A stretch of DNA of 64,000 nt from JBOGUF01 sp050696075 (GCA_050696075.1 JBOGUF010000138.1:1-64000); one strand, 5' to 3'; counted from the stretch's first letter, positions 1-11,609 are shown. Notes: generated by a model from the sequence alone, not told the origin. Numbers and translations: made by a program.

Positions 1-1
1 C

Positions 2-226
2 GAGGCCGCGGGCCAGCACATCGGGCTGGTGCCGGGCGGTGGACCGCAAGGCATGACCTCACCGGTGGCCTACTGGCACGTGCCGGACCTCGAGGCGAAG
101 CTGGCCGAGGTGACCGCCGCGGGTGCCACCGTGAAGGAGCCCGCGCACGACGTCGGTGGCGGCCGCCTGGTGGCCACCGTCACCGACCCTGATGGCAATG
201 TCCTCGGGCTGCTTCAGGACCGATGA
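2..226 (+). CDS. VOC (glyoxalase-fold) family protein, C-terminal fragment
   Basis: The reading frame is open from the left edge and gives 74 residues, so only the C-terminal part of the gene is present. The pattern 'SPVAYWHVPDLEAKLAEVTAAG', then a 'TVKEP' strand and the ending 'ATVTDPDGNVLGLLQD', is the second beta-alpha-beta-beta-beta unit of the vicinal-oxygen-chelate fold seen in small glyoxalase/bleomycin-resistance-like proteins. The Asp-Pro-Asp-Gly-Asn turn near the end is typical of that family. The substrate cannot be read from a fragment. A UvrA-like gene follows 193 bp downstream on the same strand. Confidence 0.7.
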   Translation, partial: EAAGQHIGLVPGGGPQGMTSPVAYWHVPDLEAKLAEVTAAGATVKEPAHDVGGGRLVATVTDPDGNVLGLLQDR

Positions 227-419
227 GTGCCGACCCCCGCTCCCGCGCTCAGCGTCTTCGCGCCACCCCGGCCGACACCGCCGATCAGATAGACAGCGAC
301 CGTTGCCGCGACCGCGCCGACGAAGGAGAATCAGACGTACTGCTCGAAGCTGGTTAGATCGAGCCAGGCGGCGCCGACGGAGACCGCGAAGGCGGCTCCG
401 CCTAACAGATGGAGACACG

Positions 420-2813
<2,394 letters not shown>

Positions 2814-3187
2814 CCGAGGCCCTCGCGGACACCGTGAGACGAGTTCTCTCATCTGTTTCGACCTAGTTCTGCGACGATGGGCTGCCGTATGTCGTCCACG
2901 TTGATGTCATATTCAACGGTCAATGGCTGTGTTCTTCAACGGTGGGTGGCACCGCTGAGAAAGCAACGAGCTCTACTGATAATGTCCAGGGGGAATGCGT
3001 CTTCTACGGAGAGTGGTGCTTGACCGACCGTGCGACGGAGCACACCTCGACGGGATCGTACTGGCTCTATCTGGCCGCGGTGATCACTGGGCACTCGCCC
3101 TAGGATCATCGCGGCATGCGCCGGACTGGTGCACCCCCTCCGACGAGCGACCTCGCGGCAGAAACCCGGATCGCTCTAGGCGACGGG
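2814..3187. other. Intergenic region with no supported gene
   Basis: 374 bp between the UvrA-like gene and the convergent isomerase gene. The short frames here have no recognisable domains. A nonamer TTCAACGGT occurs twice, at 2912-2920 and 2935-2943. I see no clear terminator. This gap may mark the boundary between a transferred uvrA-like segment and the resident sugar cluster. Confidence 0.5.
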
Positions 3188-4066
3188 TTATGCCTGCTCG
3201 ATTGTTTCCACGATTCCGGCATGGGCGAAGATGGCACGGAGGGAGGACCGTGTCGCTTGCAGTCGCGCCTCGTCCGTCGGCAGCGTGTCCAAGCCGCATT
3301 GCATCGGCTCGGCCATCACGGGTCCCTGATAGCCGATCTCCGCCAGCACGGACAAGAACGTCACGATGTCGATGACGCCGGTGGTGCCCGGCAGCGCTCG
3401 TCTGTTGTCGAGTTGCTCGTCGATCGGGACACCAGCGGGGGCGTCGTTCACGTGGACGACAACGACGTCGTCGCGACGCAGCGCCCGCAAATCGTCGGCC
3501 GTCTCGTGCGCCGTGTACCAGTGCCAACAATCGAGCAACAGGCCGACGTTCGGACCGACGTCTTTGCACAGCGCCAGCATCTCTCCGCTGCTGGTGATGA
3601 AGGGAAAACGGAAGCGGTCGCGCAGCGTTTTCGGACCGAGGAACTCGAGCCCCAGCGAGACCCCGCGCTCGGCCAGCGCCGCGGCGATCGGCGCCAGACG
3701 CTCCACGTGGAAGGCGCGATTCTCGTCGAACGAGCGTTCGTCGGAGCCCGACCAGATCCACGTCGCGGCGCGGTGCGCGCCGACCGTTGCCGCGGCGTCG
3801 GCAAGGCGGGGCATCTCTGCCACGAGACGGCGCCAGTCGTCGACGTCGCCGCTCCAGCGGGTAGGTAGCCCCCAACCGGCGGGGACGACGTTCGCGTCGG
3901 CGAAGCGCGACCGGACCGCAGCCGCGCCCTCGGCGTCGATGCGATCGGCCAATTCGTGGATGTCGAAGTGGACTCCGGCGAACCCGGCGACACTCGCGAG
4001 CGCGATCTCCTCGGCGAGAGAGCCGGTCTTGACGCCGATCGCGCCCATCGCAACGGATGAATACAC
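3188..4066 (-). CDS. Sugar phosphate isomerase/epimerase (AP endonuclease family 2 TIM barrel)
   Basis: 292 residues with the metal-binding TIM-barrel pattern of the xylose-isomerase-like superfamily. 'GLEFLG' carries a metal-ligand glutamate, 'GLLLDCWHWYTAH' carries the Asp-x-x-His pair, 'VVVVHVNDAP' is the His-x-Asn/Asp strand, and 'GPVMAEPMQ' has a late glutamate. The family includes inosose dehydratase, inosose isomerase and hydroxypyruvate isomerase; I cannot tell which reaction this one catalyses. It lies downstream of a second TIM-barrel isomerase on the same strand and near a GntR regulator and an ABC sugar importer, so it probably acts on the imported sugar or cyclitol in the cytoplasm. 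Confidence 0.85.
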   Translation of the reverse strand: MYSSVAMGAIGVKTGSLAEEIALASVAGFAGVHFDIHELADRIDAEGAAAVRSRFADANVVPAGWGLPTRWSGDVDDWRRLVAEMPRLADAAATVGAHRAATWIWSGSDERSFDENRAFHVERLAPIAAALAERGVSLGLEFLGPKTLRDRFRFPFITSSGEMLALCKDVGPNVGLLLDCWHWYTAHETADDLRALRRDDVVVVHVNDAPAGVPIDEQLDNRRALPGTTGVIDIVTFLSVLAEIGYQGPVMAEPMQCGLDTLPTDEARLQATRSSLRAIFAHAGIVETIEQA

Positions 4067-4122
4067 CTAGACCCCCTTCCGCCCAGACGCATGTACGATC
4101 GCCGGCCGCGATCTCGGCACGG

Positions 4123-4956
4123 CTAAACGGAGAGGCCGAGCTCGTTGACGAGATAGCGCTTGCTCATCGCGACGCTCTTGTACGGCGTGCGGCGGGTGTA
4201 GTCGAGTTCGATGGTGATCCATCCCGGATAGTCGTGTGCCCGAAGGATGTCGATGCACCCGCGCAGGTCGACTCGGCCCTCGCCGAGTTCGACGAAGTCG
4301 CGAATGATCGCGGTGCCACCCTCGCCGGTCGCCTCCGGCGGCAGGTTCGGATTCCAGTCCTTGAGATGCACGTATTTGATGCGGTCGACGTACTTCGCGA
4401 AAAGCTTGGTTTCCGCTCCCGATACCGAAGGGTTGCCCTTGGCGAAGTGCGCCGTATCGGCGGCGACGGCGACGACGGCCGGATCGAGACGATCGAAGAC
4501 GTAGTCGATTTCGTCGATCGATTCGACCACCGTGTTGATGTGGGGATGGAGGCACGCGAGGACCCCGAACTCGGCCGTCTGCGTCCCGATCTCCGTGGCG
4601 CAGGCGACCAGCGTGTCGAGCTCCTGCAGCGTCGGTGCCTGGGTGCCGCGTCGACCAGGTCCCAGCACTAGCCGATTCGCGCCATTGAGGCTTAGGAACT
4701 GGGCGATCCGAAGGTTGCGCGCGATGATCGCATCGACTTCGGATGCGACGTGCATGTTGCCGCCGCCGTAGAGCGCCACGAGCTCCAGCCCACGCTCCTT
4801 CAGCAGCTGTTGGAATTTCGCGAGCTTGTCGCCCTGGTAATCGTCCATGACCGACGCGAAGGTCTCGAATCCGCGGAATCCTAGCGCGGCAACCTCGTCG
4901 ATCGCGGTACGAAAGTTTTCCTGACCCCAGGTGATCCCGTGACACGCGATGCGCAT
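4123..4956 (-). CDS. Sugar phosphate isomerase/epimerase, IolE-like TIM barrel
   Basis: 277 residues starting 'MRIACHGITWGQ', the usual opening strand of inosose dehydratase-like proteins. Metal-site patterns are visible: 'LACLHPHINTVVES' with the first glutamate region, 'AVAADTAHFAKG' with Asp-x-x-His, 'IKYVHLKDWNP' with His-x-x-Asp, and 'WITIELDYTRRTP' with the last glutamate. It fits the IolE/IolI group better than its neighbour at 3188-4066. The two genes are 56 bp apart on the minus strand and are likely co-transcribed. Which polyol or keto-sugar is the substrate is not shown. Confidence 0.85.
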   Translation of the reverse strand: MRIACHGITWGQENFRTAIDEVAALGFRGFETFASVMDDYQGDKLAKFQQLLKERGLELVALYGGGNMHVASEVDAIIARNLRIAQFLSLNGANRLVLGPGRRGTQAPTLQELDTLVACATEIGTQTAEFGVLACLHPHINTVVESIDEIDYVFDRLDPAVVAVAADTAHFAKGNPSVSGAETKLFAKYVDRIKYVHLKDWNPNLPPEATGEGGTAIIRDFVELGEGRVDLRGCIDILRAHDYPGWITIELDYTRRTPYKSVAMSKRYLVNELGLSV

Positions 4957-5088
4957 TCCTTCGATCCTTTCCCTTGCACGGTGCGTAATCGAGCGCCGCC
5001 CGCTCGGCAGATCCGTCGGCAGGTGTTCAGGAGAGCGCAGTTTTCGAGAAACGTGCTGATCGCTGGGCAGTCAGTGGACTGCTCACGG

Positions 5089-5793
5089 TCAGGTCATGTC
5101 TTGCTCCAGCACGGCGAGGATGCGGGACCGCCCGGCGTTCAGGTGATCCTGCATCGCGGCGGTCGCGGCCGCCGGATCGCCGCTCGCGACCGCGTCGAGC
5201 AGGTATTGATGCTCGTCGAACGTCTTCCGCCGGTCTGCTTCGGATAAACCGTGGGCCGTCAGCGCGAGCTGTCGCAGAGCCTGCCGGCTCAGGCTTTGCA
5301 GGAACGAGGTGATTCGCGGACGGTTGGTCATCGACCAGAGGTGGTGGTGCAGCGCGAAGTCGGCCCTTGCGAAACCTATCCCGTTGGTGGACTTCCGTAG
5401 CTCCAGGTTGAACCGGTAGCAGATGTCGAAGGCCGAGGGCTTGGCGTTGCCCGCGGCGTACCCTGCCATGAAAGGTTCGAGGCCCAACCGGATCTCAAAG
5501 ATCTCGTCGATGTCGGAGCGACGGATTGGGGCGACCACGGTGGAAGTGTTGGGGAGCGTGATGATGAGACCGTCTTGTTCGAGTTGCCGGAGCGCTTCCC
5601 GCAACGGGGAGCGGCTGACGCCGAGCTCGGCCGAAAGCGCCGACTCGACCATGCGGTATCCGGGCGGCATGCTGCCGTTGAGAATGCTTTCGGTCAGCTG
5701 GTTGAGCACCCATTCGCGCAGTGTGCGCGTTTGGGGCCGGGAAAGCCCGTTGCCTTGAGGGAGAACTTCGGGAGGAACCACGTTGGCGGCCAT
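5089..5793 (-). CDS. GntR family transcriptional regulator, FCD subfamily
   Basis: 234 residues from the ATG at 5793; the frame is open further to 5925 but that segment is not conserved-looking. The N-terminal winged helix reads 'LNQLTESILNGSMPPGYRMVESALSAELGVSRSPLREALRQLEQDGLI', the standard GntR helix-turn-helix. The C-terminal helical FCD domain has 'EIFEIRLGLEPFMAGYAA', 'FHHHLWSM'-type histidines ('ALHHHLWSMTNRP') and 'DEHQYLLDAVASGDPAAATAAMQDHL'. FCD domains bind sugar acids or organic acids, often with a metal. The gene is divergent from the ABC importer and upstream of the isomerases, so it is probably the local repressor. Confidence 0.88.
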   Translation of the reverse strand: MAANVVPPEVLPQGNGLSRPQTRTLREWVLNQLTESILNGSMPPGYRMVESALSAELGVSRSPLREALRQLEQDGLIITLPNTSTVVAPIRRSDIDEIFEIRLGLEPFMAGYAAGNAKPSAFDICYRFNLELRKSTNGIGFARADFALHHHLWSMTNRPRITSFLQSLSRQALRQLALTAHGLSEADRRKTFDEHQYLLDAVASGDPAAATAAMQDHLNAGRSRILAVLEQDMT

Positions 5794-5950
5794 TTGTCGC
5801 CATCCGCGAGTGGGCAAACTTCGTGCATTGGCTAGCGTACGTGAAGATCCGGCGCCACGGGTAGTCACCTGCGGAACCTCGTGTCTGATTTGGGTTGCAC
5901 GAAGCGCGAACACCTCTTGCTTCAAGATGTTGCATTGTCGATGATCGATC

Positions 5951-5964
5951 GTATATCATGATAC
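5951..5964. promoter_or_regulatory. Possible GntR-type operator (GTAT-N6-ATAC)
   Basis: An inverted repeat GTAT atcatg ATAC lies in the divergent gap between the regulator and the binding-protein gene; a perfect decamer TATCATGATA overlaps it at 5954-5963. FCD-type GntR regulators commonly bind short palindromes of this kind next to their own genes. Assignment to this regulator is inferred from position only. Confidence 0.4.
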
Positions 5965-6087
5965 CACGGTCTTCGAAAAGCGGCATTGCCGCGGCACTGG
6001 AATGGCTAACGCGGTCCGCGATTCACGGGGTGCTCCCTTGGTGGTTGTGGAGCACGGGACCGGCCGTCTACTCGCAAAGGGGGACGT

Positions 6088-7478
6088 ATGTCATCGGCAC
6101 AGAGTCACGAGGACGTGAACCGTCTGAAGCAACCCGCCCAACTTTCGCGGCGCGCACTGCTGCGGGGCGCGGGAGGGGTCGGGCTCGCAAGCGTCGTCCC
6201 GGCGCTCGCCGCGGCTGCCCGGCCGTCGGATTCTTCGGCCGCGCCCGGCACGACCGCCGCACCAGCAAGGGCTCCCCACCAGGACACCGTCGAACTGAAG
6301 TTCAATGCCCGCAGCGGCGCCGAGCAGCAGATCTTCGAGGGCTTCATTGCCCAGTTCACCGAGCAGAATCCGAGCATCAAGATCACCGGCCAGTACTTCG
6401 CGGGGGCCAACCAGGAGTATTTCCAGAAGGTCGCCGTCCTCATCGCCGGTGGAACGCAGGGCGATCTGATCTGGATGTCGAGCATCGAGGGTTACTACGA
6501 CTACGCCTCCGCGGGACCTGGCTCGCGGTCGATGACTACGTCGCGGCGGACGCGATCGACAGCGCGCAGTGGTATCCCGCGGCGGTCAGCATGCTCAAGG
6601 TCGGCGACGCCACCTACGCGCTGCCGCTCTGGTCGCACCCGTCCATCGTCGGGCTCTACTACAACAAGGATCTGTTCGACCAGAACGGCGTCGCGGTCCC
6701 GGACGGCACCTGGACGACCGAAACGCTGGCCTCGACGGCCGCCCAACTGACCAAGCGGTCCGGGGACACCGCCGATTTGCTGGGCTATGCTCCATCTGTC
6801 GGCTACTTCAACGGGCTGTGTCAGGTCATTCCCAGCTTCGGCGGCGAGCCGCTCTCCGCGGACGGGAAGACGATGACCTTCACCGAGGAAAAGGCGAGGG
6901 CGGCCATTCAGTGGCTTGCCGACCTCTACGTCACGTCCAAGGTGGCGCCGACCCCAGGGCCCGACACCGACGTTGGCGTCCTGATGTCGAGCCAGAAGCT
7001 GGCCATGAACGCTGGTGGCTACTGGGGTCGGTGGGGCGCCGAGGCGACCTGGGAGTTCAACTGGGGCGTCGCACCGATGTCCAACGGACCGGCCGGCAAC
7101 AACGGCGCCATGCTGCAGACGGACTCGGTGCCGATCTCGAAGGATACCAAGCATCCGGACGAGGCATGGCTCTTCCACAAGTTTACCTCGACCAAGGAAG
7201 CGGGGATGTTCCTCTGGGAGCAGAACTACCTGCCCGGTTCGCGTCCGGATGTCTGGGAAGATCCAGCCCTCATGGAGGACCCGACGCACACCGTCTACGC
7301 CGACCTGATGCAGACCGCCAACCCGCTCTACTACCCGGCCAATTTCCGCTTCCGCGAGTTCGAGATCGCCATCAATCAGGCGATGACGAATGCCTGGCTC
7401 GGGCAGAAGAGCGTCGACGAGGCGATCGCCGACGCGACCGAAGCCGGGCAGGCCATCCTCGACCAGGGACCGGCCTAG
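6088..7478 (+). pseudogene. ABC sugar importer substrate-binding protein (family 1), Tat signal, one-base frameshift
   Basis: The first frame gives a twin-arginine signal ('SRRALLRG', hydrophobic stretch, Ala-rich cleavage region) and the mature start 'TVELKFNARSGAEQQIFEGF' through 'GDLIWMSSIEGYYDYAS'. It then loses sense, and a second frame continues with 'GTWLAVDDYVAADAIDSAQW' to the end at 'AILDQGPA'. The switch falls at about 6511-6516 and is explained by one missing base in 'gcgggacc'. Restored, the protein would be 463 residues, normal for maltose-type binding proteins. Either the gene is broken or this is a sequencing error. It heads the importer operon with MalF- and MalG-like permeases; an IS630 element now separates them. 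Confidence 0.82.
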
Positions 7479-8656
7479 TGCATGATCAAGCGGCCTCTTG
7501 TGGAATAGAGAGGTGATCTTCGTGCGGGCAACCGAAGCAATCGCAGACTCGGTCGGCGAGTTCGGTGGCGGTGAGTGTGCCGTTCGGCTCCACCATCTTC
7601 CGCTTGCCATGCACCCACTTGGGCTCGATCGGGTTCAGCCACGGGGCTTTCTTCGGCAGCAGACAAGGCACCATCCTCACCCCCCGGCCGGACTCCTTGA
7701 CCTGCCGGTTGTGGTCCCGTATCCACGCGCGCACGGCCTTGCTCTCGTGCCAACTCGCGTTGTCCCACACCAGCAGCAGCGCCTGCTTGCCCACCGCCTC
7801 CAGCCGCTGGCAGCACCAGCTCAGGAATTGCGTGGTGATCTCGCTCACCGGCCGCCCATCCACGAACCGCAGCCACATCTGCTCGGACGTCTCCCCGCCT
7901 GCCGCCCGCAGCCGCAGCCAGAGTCCGTAGCACGCCAATGCCTTCGGGTCCTTATCCGTCTTCGCGACCGACTGCTCCACGAGCCGCAAGGGCTCCTGGC
8001 CCCACGAGTGCAAGCTCGGCTGCTCGAAGCGACTCCACCACGTCTCGTCTTCATAGCCCAGCGCCCACTCGGGATGACGCTCCGCCAGGCCGATCAGCCG
8101 GTCGCGCTGCCTTTTCCTTATGTACCCTGGGTCCGGGCTGGTGATCCACCGCTTGGCACGCTTCCAGTTCACGCCCAGCCGCTTGAGCGCGTTGCGGATG
8201 GTCTCGTCCGATACCCGCTCACCGGTCAGTCCCCGTTCACAGCTCACGTCTGCTGCCAGGTTCAGCGTCCACACGCTCGTCTCACGGCCGAATTGCCGCG
8301 GGCTCTGGTGCAAGAGCGCTCTGAGTTCCTCCACCCGCGCAGCCTCGAACGCCCGGTGGATGGTCCTGGGGCGAGATGATGTCCTCCCCAGCACCGCCAG
8401 GCCCCGCTCGTTGAATCCGCGAATCACGTTGCGGACGCTCTGGCTGGCGCAACTCAGGTGCGCGGCGATCCCCGGTGCCCGCTCACCACGGCTACTCGCC
8501 AGGATGATCTGGCATCGTCGGAGGACAAAGGCATCGGACGAGCGCAGGCCGGCCTCCAACGTCGCGCGCTCGGCGTCCGTCAGCGGACGCACAAAGATCG
8601 GAGCTTTCATGGCGACGACTATAGCCCATCACACACTACCTGCTTTGGAGATGCAC
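7478..8656 (-). mobile_element. IS630-family insertion sequence
   Basis: A 1179-bp element with terminal inverted repeats beginning GTGCAT and continuing with a partly matching CAA-GC block (left end 7478, right end 8656 read on the other strand). It is flanked by TA at 7476-7477 and 8657-8658, the TA duplication expected of the IS630/mariner group. It carries one transposase gene on the minus strand. Removing the element and one TA restores 'gccTAGcgac', so the target was the TA within the TAG stop of the upstream gene. Confidence 0.85.
7486..8610 (-). CDS. IS630-family transposase
   Basis: 374 residues, intact. The N-terminal part is a double helix-turn-helix ('IAAHLSCASQSVRNVIRGFNERGLAVL', then 'DETIRNALKRLGVNWKRAKRW'). 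The DDE catalytic core shows 'WALGYEDETWW' (first Asp), 'ALLLVWDNASWHES' (second Asp) and 'LPKKAPWLNPIEPKW' (Glu). It fills almost the whole element and stops 8 bp from the left end. All three catalytic acids are present, so the element could be active. Confidence 0.92.
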   Translation of the reverse strand: MKAPIFVRPLTDAERATLEAGLRSSDAFVLRRCQIILASSRGERAPGIAAHLSCASQSVRNVIRGFNERGLAVLGRTSSRPRTIHRAFEAARVEELRALLHQSPRQFGRETSVWTLNLAADVSCERGLTGERVSDETIRNALKRLGVNWKRAKRWITSPDPGYIRKRQRDRLIGLAERHPEWALGYEDETWWSRFEQPSLHSWGQEPLRLVEQSVAKTDKDPKALACYGLWLRLRAAGGETSEQMWLRFVDGRPVSEITTQFLSWCCQRLEAVGKQALLLVWDNASWHESKAVRAWIRDHNRQVKESGRGVRMVPCLLPKKAPWLNPIEPKWVHGKRKMVEPNGTLTATELADRVCDCFGCPHEDHLSIPQEAA

Positions 8657-8684
8657 TAGCGACGGGCAGCCGCCTATCATCGTC

Positions 8685-8715
8685 ACGGGGCGGACGCGTC
8701 CGGCGCCCGCCCCGT
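8685..8715 (+). terminator. Stem-loop between binding-protein and permease genes
   Basis: ACGGGGCGG (8685-8693) can pair with CCGCCCCGT (8707-8715) around a 13-nt loop. It lies just right of the IS element, in what was the original gap between the binding-protein gene and malF. Hairpins at this spot often stabilise or attenuate importer mRNAs so that the binding protein is made in excess. There is no T-run after it. Confidence 0.45.
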
Positions 8716-8732
8716 TGATCGGCTCAGGGGGA

Positions 8733-9677
8733 ATGCGTGTGCGCGTCGATACCTTGACCCAAGCTCGCGCGGTGAGAGCGCCTCGGGTGTCGCTGCGAAC
8801 CCGGGAATTCCTGGTCGGCTACCTCTTCATCCTGCCCGGGATCCTCGGCTTCCTCATTTTCGCCCTTGGGCCGCTGATCGCCGCGCTCCTCATGAGCTTC
8901 ACCGACTACAACATGATCGAATCGGCAAATTGGGTGGGGCTGGCCAACTACTCCCGTGCGCTCCACGACGATCCGCTGTTCTGGCCGTCGATCAAGCGGA
9001 CCGTCATCTTCGCCCTGCTCAACGTCCCCCTCGGCATCGCGCTCTCGCTTGGGGTCGCGGTGCTGCTCAATCAGCGCTTGCGCGGGACGTCGCTCTTCCG
9101 GACGCTCTTCTTTCTCCCGTCGGTTGTCCCGACGGTTGCGGCCGTGCTGTTCTGGGTCTGGTTGCTGAATCCCGACTTCGGCCTGATGAACTTTCTCCTT
9201 GATCAGCTCGGGATTGACGGACCGAAATGGCTGTCGAGTCCCCATTGGGCATTGCCGTCTCTGGTCTTCATCGACTGGTGGTCGACCGTTGGCGGCACCA
9301 GGATGATCATCTTTCTCGCCGCGCTCCAAGGCATCCCCCAAGATCTCCTCGATGCCGCGGCGCTGGACGGCGCGAGCCCGGTGCGGCGCTTTTTCGGCAT
9401 CACGCTGCCGCTGATCACGCCGGCGCTCTTCTTCGTCACGATCCTGACCGTGATCACGTCCCTGCGGATCTTTACCCCGGCGTACATTGCCACGAATGGT
9501 GGTCCGAGCTACGCCACCTGGTTCTACGGATTCCACTTGTTCAAGACGGCGTTCCAGTTCTTCGAGATGGGCTACGCCTCGGCGCTCGGCTGGCTCTTCT
9601 TCCTGGCGGTTCTGGTGCTGACGATCCTGCAGTTCTCGCTGCAGAGTCGGTGGGTCCACTACGAAGGAGGGCGATGA
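8733..9677 (+). CDS. ABC sugar importer permease, MalF/UgpA type
   Basis: 314 residues, six predicted membrane helices starting at 'FLVGYLFILPGILGFLIFALGPLI'. The cytoplasmic EAA loop that docks the ATPase is 'DAAALDGASPVRRFFGITLPLI'. The ATG at 8733 follows a GGGGGA; a GTG at 8739 has better spacing, and a TTG at 8715 lies inside the stem-loop and is unlikely. The gene overlaps the next permease by an ATGA junction. No ATPase gene is encoded in the cluster, so a shared MsmK/UgpC-type ATPase elsewhere is expected. Confidence 0.9.
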   Translation: MRVRVDTLTQARAVRAPRVSLRTREFLVGYLFILPGILGFLIFALGPLIAALLMSFTDYNMIESANWVGLANYSRALHDDPLFWPSIKRTVIFALLNVPLGIALSLGVAVLLNQRLRGTSLFRTLFFLPSVVPTVAAVLFWVWLLNPDFGLMNFLLDQLGIDGPKWLSSPHWALPSLVFIDWWSTVGGTRMIIFLAALQGIPQDLLDAAALDGASPVRRFFGITLPLITPALFFVTILTVITSLRIFTPAYIATNGGPSYATWFYGFHLFKTAFQFFEMGYASALGWLFFLAVLVLTILQFSLQSRWVHYEGGR

Positions 9678-10564
9678 TGAGCGTGGGAACCGTCGCAACG
9701 CCGACCACTCGCGGGCGGCACGCGTGGCGCGTCGTCGGACGATTGTCGCTCTACCTCATCGCCGTCCTCCTCGCCATCGTCTTCGCCATTCCCGCCTATT
9801 GGACGGCGGTCGGTGCGCTCAAGTCGGTCGCGGAGATTCGCCACATCCCGCCCGTCTGGATACCGAGCCGTTGGCGGTGGGAGGACTTTCAACTAGTCTG
9901 GCAGAACGTGCCATTCGGCACCTTCTACCGGAACACGCTCATCGTCACCGGCCTGGCGACGTTGGGCCAGGTCCTCACCGCGTCGATCGTCGGCTACGGC
10001 TTTGCGCGCTTCCGCGTGCCGGGCGGCAACATCATCTTCATGCTGATTCTCGGAACCATTATCTTCCCGCCGGAACTGACGTTGGTTCCGACCTTCGTGC
10101 TGTTCAAGGAGCTCAACTGGCTCGATACCCTTAAGCCGCTCATCGTCCCGTACTGGTTCGGCGGCGGGGCGTTCTTCATCTTTCTGTTCCGTCAATTCTT
10201 CATGTCGCTTCCCCAGGAGCTGATCGACTCGGCGCGGCTCGACGGAGCAGGCCATCTTCGGGTGTTTTGGGAGATCGCGGCGCCGTTGACCATGCCGGCC
10301 TATGCCGCCGCGGCGATCATCTCGTTCTTCTCCCACTGGAACGACTTCATCAACCCCCTGATCTACCTCAACAGCACGGAGAACTACACGCTCGCGCTCG
10401 GCATCCGCGCCTTCACGATCGGCGAAGTCGGGCTGTCCGGCGTCCCCCAGGACAACCTGTTCATGGCGGCGGCGCTCATGATGACCCTGCCGACCGTGGT
10501 CGTGTTCATCTTCGCGCAGCGGTATTTCATTCGCGGCGTCGTTGCCACCGGCTTGAAAGGGTAG
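9674..10564 (+). CDS. ABC sugar importer permease, MalG/UgpE type
   Basis: 296 residues, about six membrane helices beginning 'LSLYLIAVLLAIVFAIPAYWTAVGAL'. The EAA loop is 'DSARLDGAGHLRVFWEIAAPLT'. The start ATG at 9674 overlaps the malF stop and has GGAGGG eight bases upstream, so the two are translationally coupled. It forms the importer channel with the preceding MalF-like subunit in the cytoplasmic membrane. The typical Tyr/Phe-Trp residues for a particular sugar cannot be read. Confidence 0.9.
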   Translation: MMSVGTVATPTTRGRHAWRVVGRLSLYLIAVLLAIVFAIPAYWTAVGALKSVAEIRHIPPVWIPSRWRWEDFQLVWQNVPFGTFYRNTLIVTGLATLGQVLTASIVGYGFARFRVPGGNIIFMLILGTIIFPPELTLVPTFVLFKELNWLDTLKPLIVPYWFGGGAFFIFLFRQFFMSLPQELIDSARLDGAGHLRVFWEIAAPLTMPAYAAAAIISFFSHWNDFINPLIYLNSTENYTLALGIRAFTIGEVGLSGVPQDNLFMAAALMMTLPTVVVFIFAQRYFIRGVVATGLKG

Positions 10565-10566
10565 TC

Positions 10567-11568
10567 ATGCGCGTCCAACGGGTTCTCTTTGCCCAGAAGT
10601 CCGAAGCGGTTCTCCGCGCCGAAGACCTCGGCGACGGGAATTTCGGCCCGAGCGAGGTCGTGATCCAGACGGAGGCCAGCCTGGTCAGCCCCGGCACCGA
10701 AACGGCCACCTACCTCGATCTGCCGCTTCCGGACCGGATCGTTGCCTCGTCGTTTCCGCGCCGCGCCGGCTACGCCAACGTCGGCCGGGTCGTCGCAGCA
10801 GGCACCGAGGCGAAGGTCAAGACCGGCGCGCGCGTCTTCTCGATGGGCAACCACGTCTCCGCCTTCCGCCTGGATACGGCGCGCGAGCTCTGCCTGCCAG
10901 TGCCCGAGGGGTTGGCCTCCACCCACGCGACCTTCGCCCGGATGGCCGTCGTCTCGATGACCACGCTGCGCACCACGACCGCGCGATTGGGCGACCAGGT
11001 CGCCGTGATCGGGCTGGGGTTGGTCGGAAACCTGGCCGCCCAGCTGTGCCAGATCGCCGGGCTCAAGACGGCGGCCATCGAACTCGATGCCGCCCGGCTC
11101 GACATCGCCCGCAACTCCGGCATCCGCGACGTCGGCGAGGCGGCCGGTGACGAACTCCGCAACGCGTGCCAACTCGTGGTGGAGGCGACCGGCTCGACCG
11201 CCGGCGGCGTCACGGCCGCCCAACTCGTCCGCCCCGGCGGCGAGGTCTCGCTCGTCGGCACGCCCTGGGGCGCCGGCGATCCCTCGTTCACCGCCCATGC
11301 GCTCCTCGGTCGGATCTTCGTCGGCTATGTCACCGTGCGGAGCGGATGGGAGTGGCAAATCCCGACGTTGCCGACCAAGTTCGAAGCGAGTTCCCTGGAA
11401 CTGAGCGCCTCCTCGATCCTCGGCTGGCTCGCGGACGGACGGATTCGGGTCGCCCCGCTGCTGACCGACGTCGTTTCCCCGGCCGAATGCGGCCGGATCT
11501 ATGCCGATTTCGCCGCGCGGAAGGGCGGAAGGCTCGGCGTGGTCTTCGACTGGACGGCGGTGTCTTGA
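10567..11568 (+). CDS. Medium-chain dehydrogenase/reductase family oxidoreductase
   Basis: 333 residues with an N-terminal GroES-like part ('VSPGTETATY', 'AGYANVGRVVAAGTEAKVKTGARVF') and a Rossmann domain with 'VAVIGLGLVGNLAAQLCQIAG' and 'ELDAARLDIARNSG'. The catalytic-zinc cysteine and the four structural-zinc cysteines of alcohol dehydrogenases are not evident, which places it with the zinc-independent or bacteriochlorophyllide/sugar-type MDR group. The start is 3 bp after the malG stop, so it is in the importer operon and probably oxidises the imported sugar or polyol with NAD(P). Confidence 0.82.
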   Translation: MRVQRVLFAQKSEAVLRAEDLGDGNFGPSEVVIQTEASLVSPGTETATYLDLPLPDRIVASSFPRRAGYANVGRVVAAGTEAKVKTGARVFSMGNHVSAFRLDTARELCLPVPEGLASTHATFARMAVVSMTTLRTTTARLGDQVAVIGLGLVGNLAAQLCQIAGLKTAAIELDAARLDIARNSGIRDVGEAAGDELRNACQLVVEATGSTAGGVTAAQLVRPGGEVSLVGTPWGAGDPSFTAHALLGRIFVGYVTVRSGWEWQIPTLPTKFEASSLELSASSILGWLADGRIRVAPLLTDVVSPAECGRIYADFAARKGGRLGVVFDWTAVS

Positions 11569-11609
11569 TCGGCGCCCGATCTGTGGCGGCGAACACGAGG
11601 GACCGGACC

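Noticed and set aside
8715..8732. TTG at 8715 as the malF start
   Set aside because: It lies in the right arm of a stem-loop and has no ribosome site; the ATG at 8733 or GTG at 8739 follow GGGGGA.
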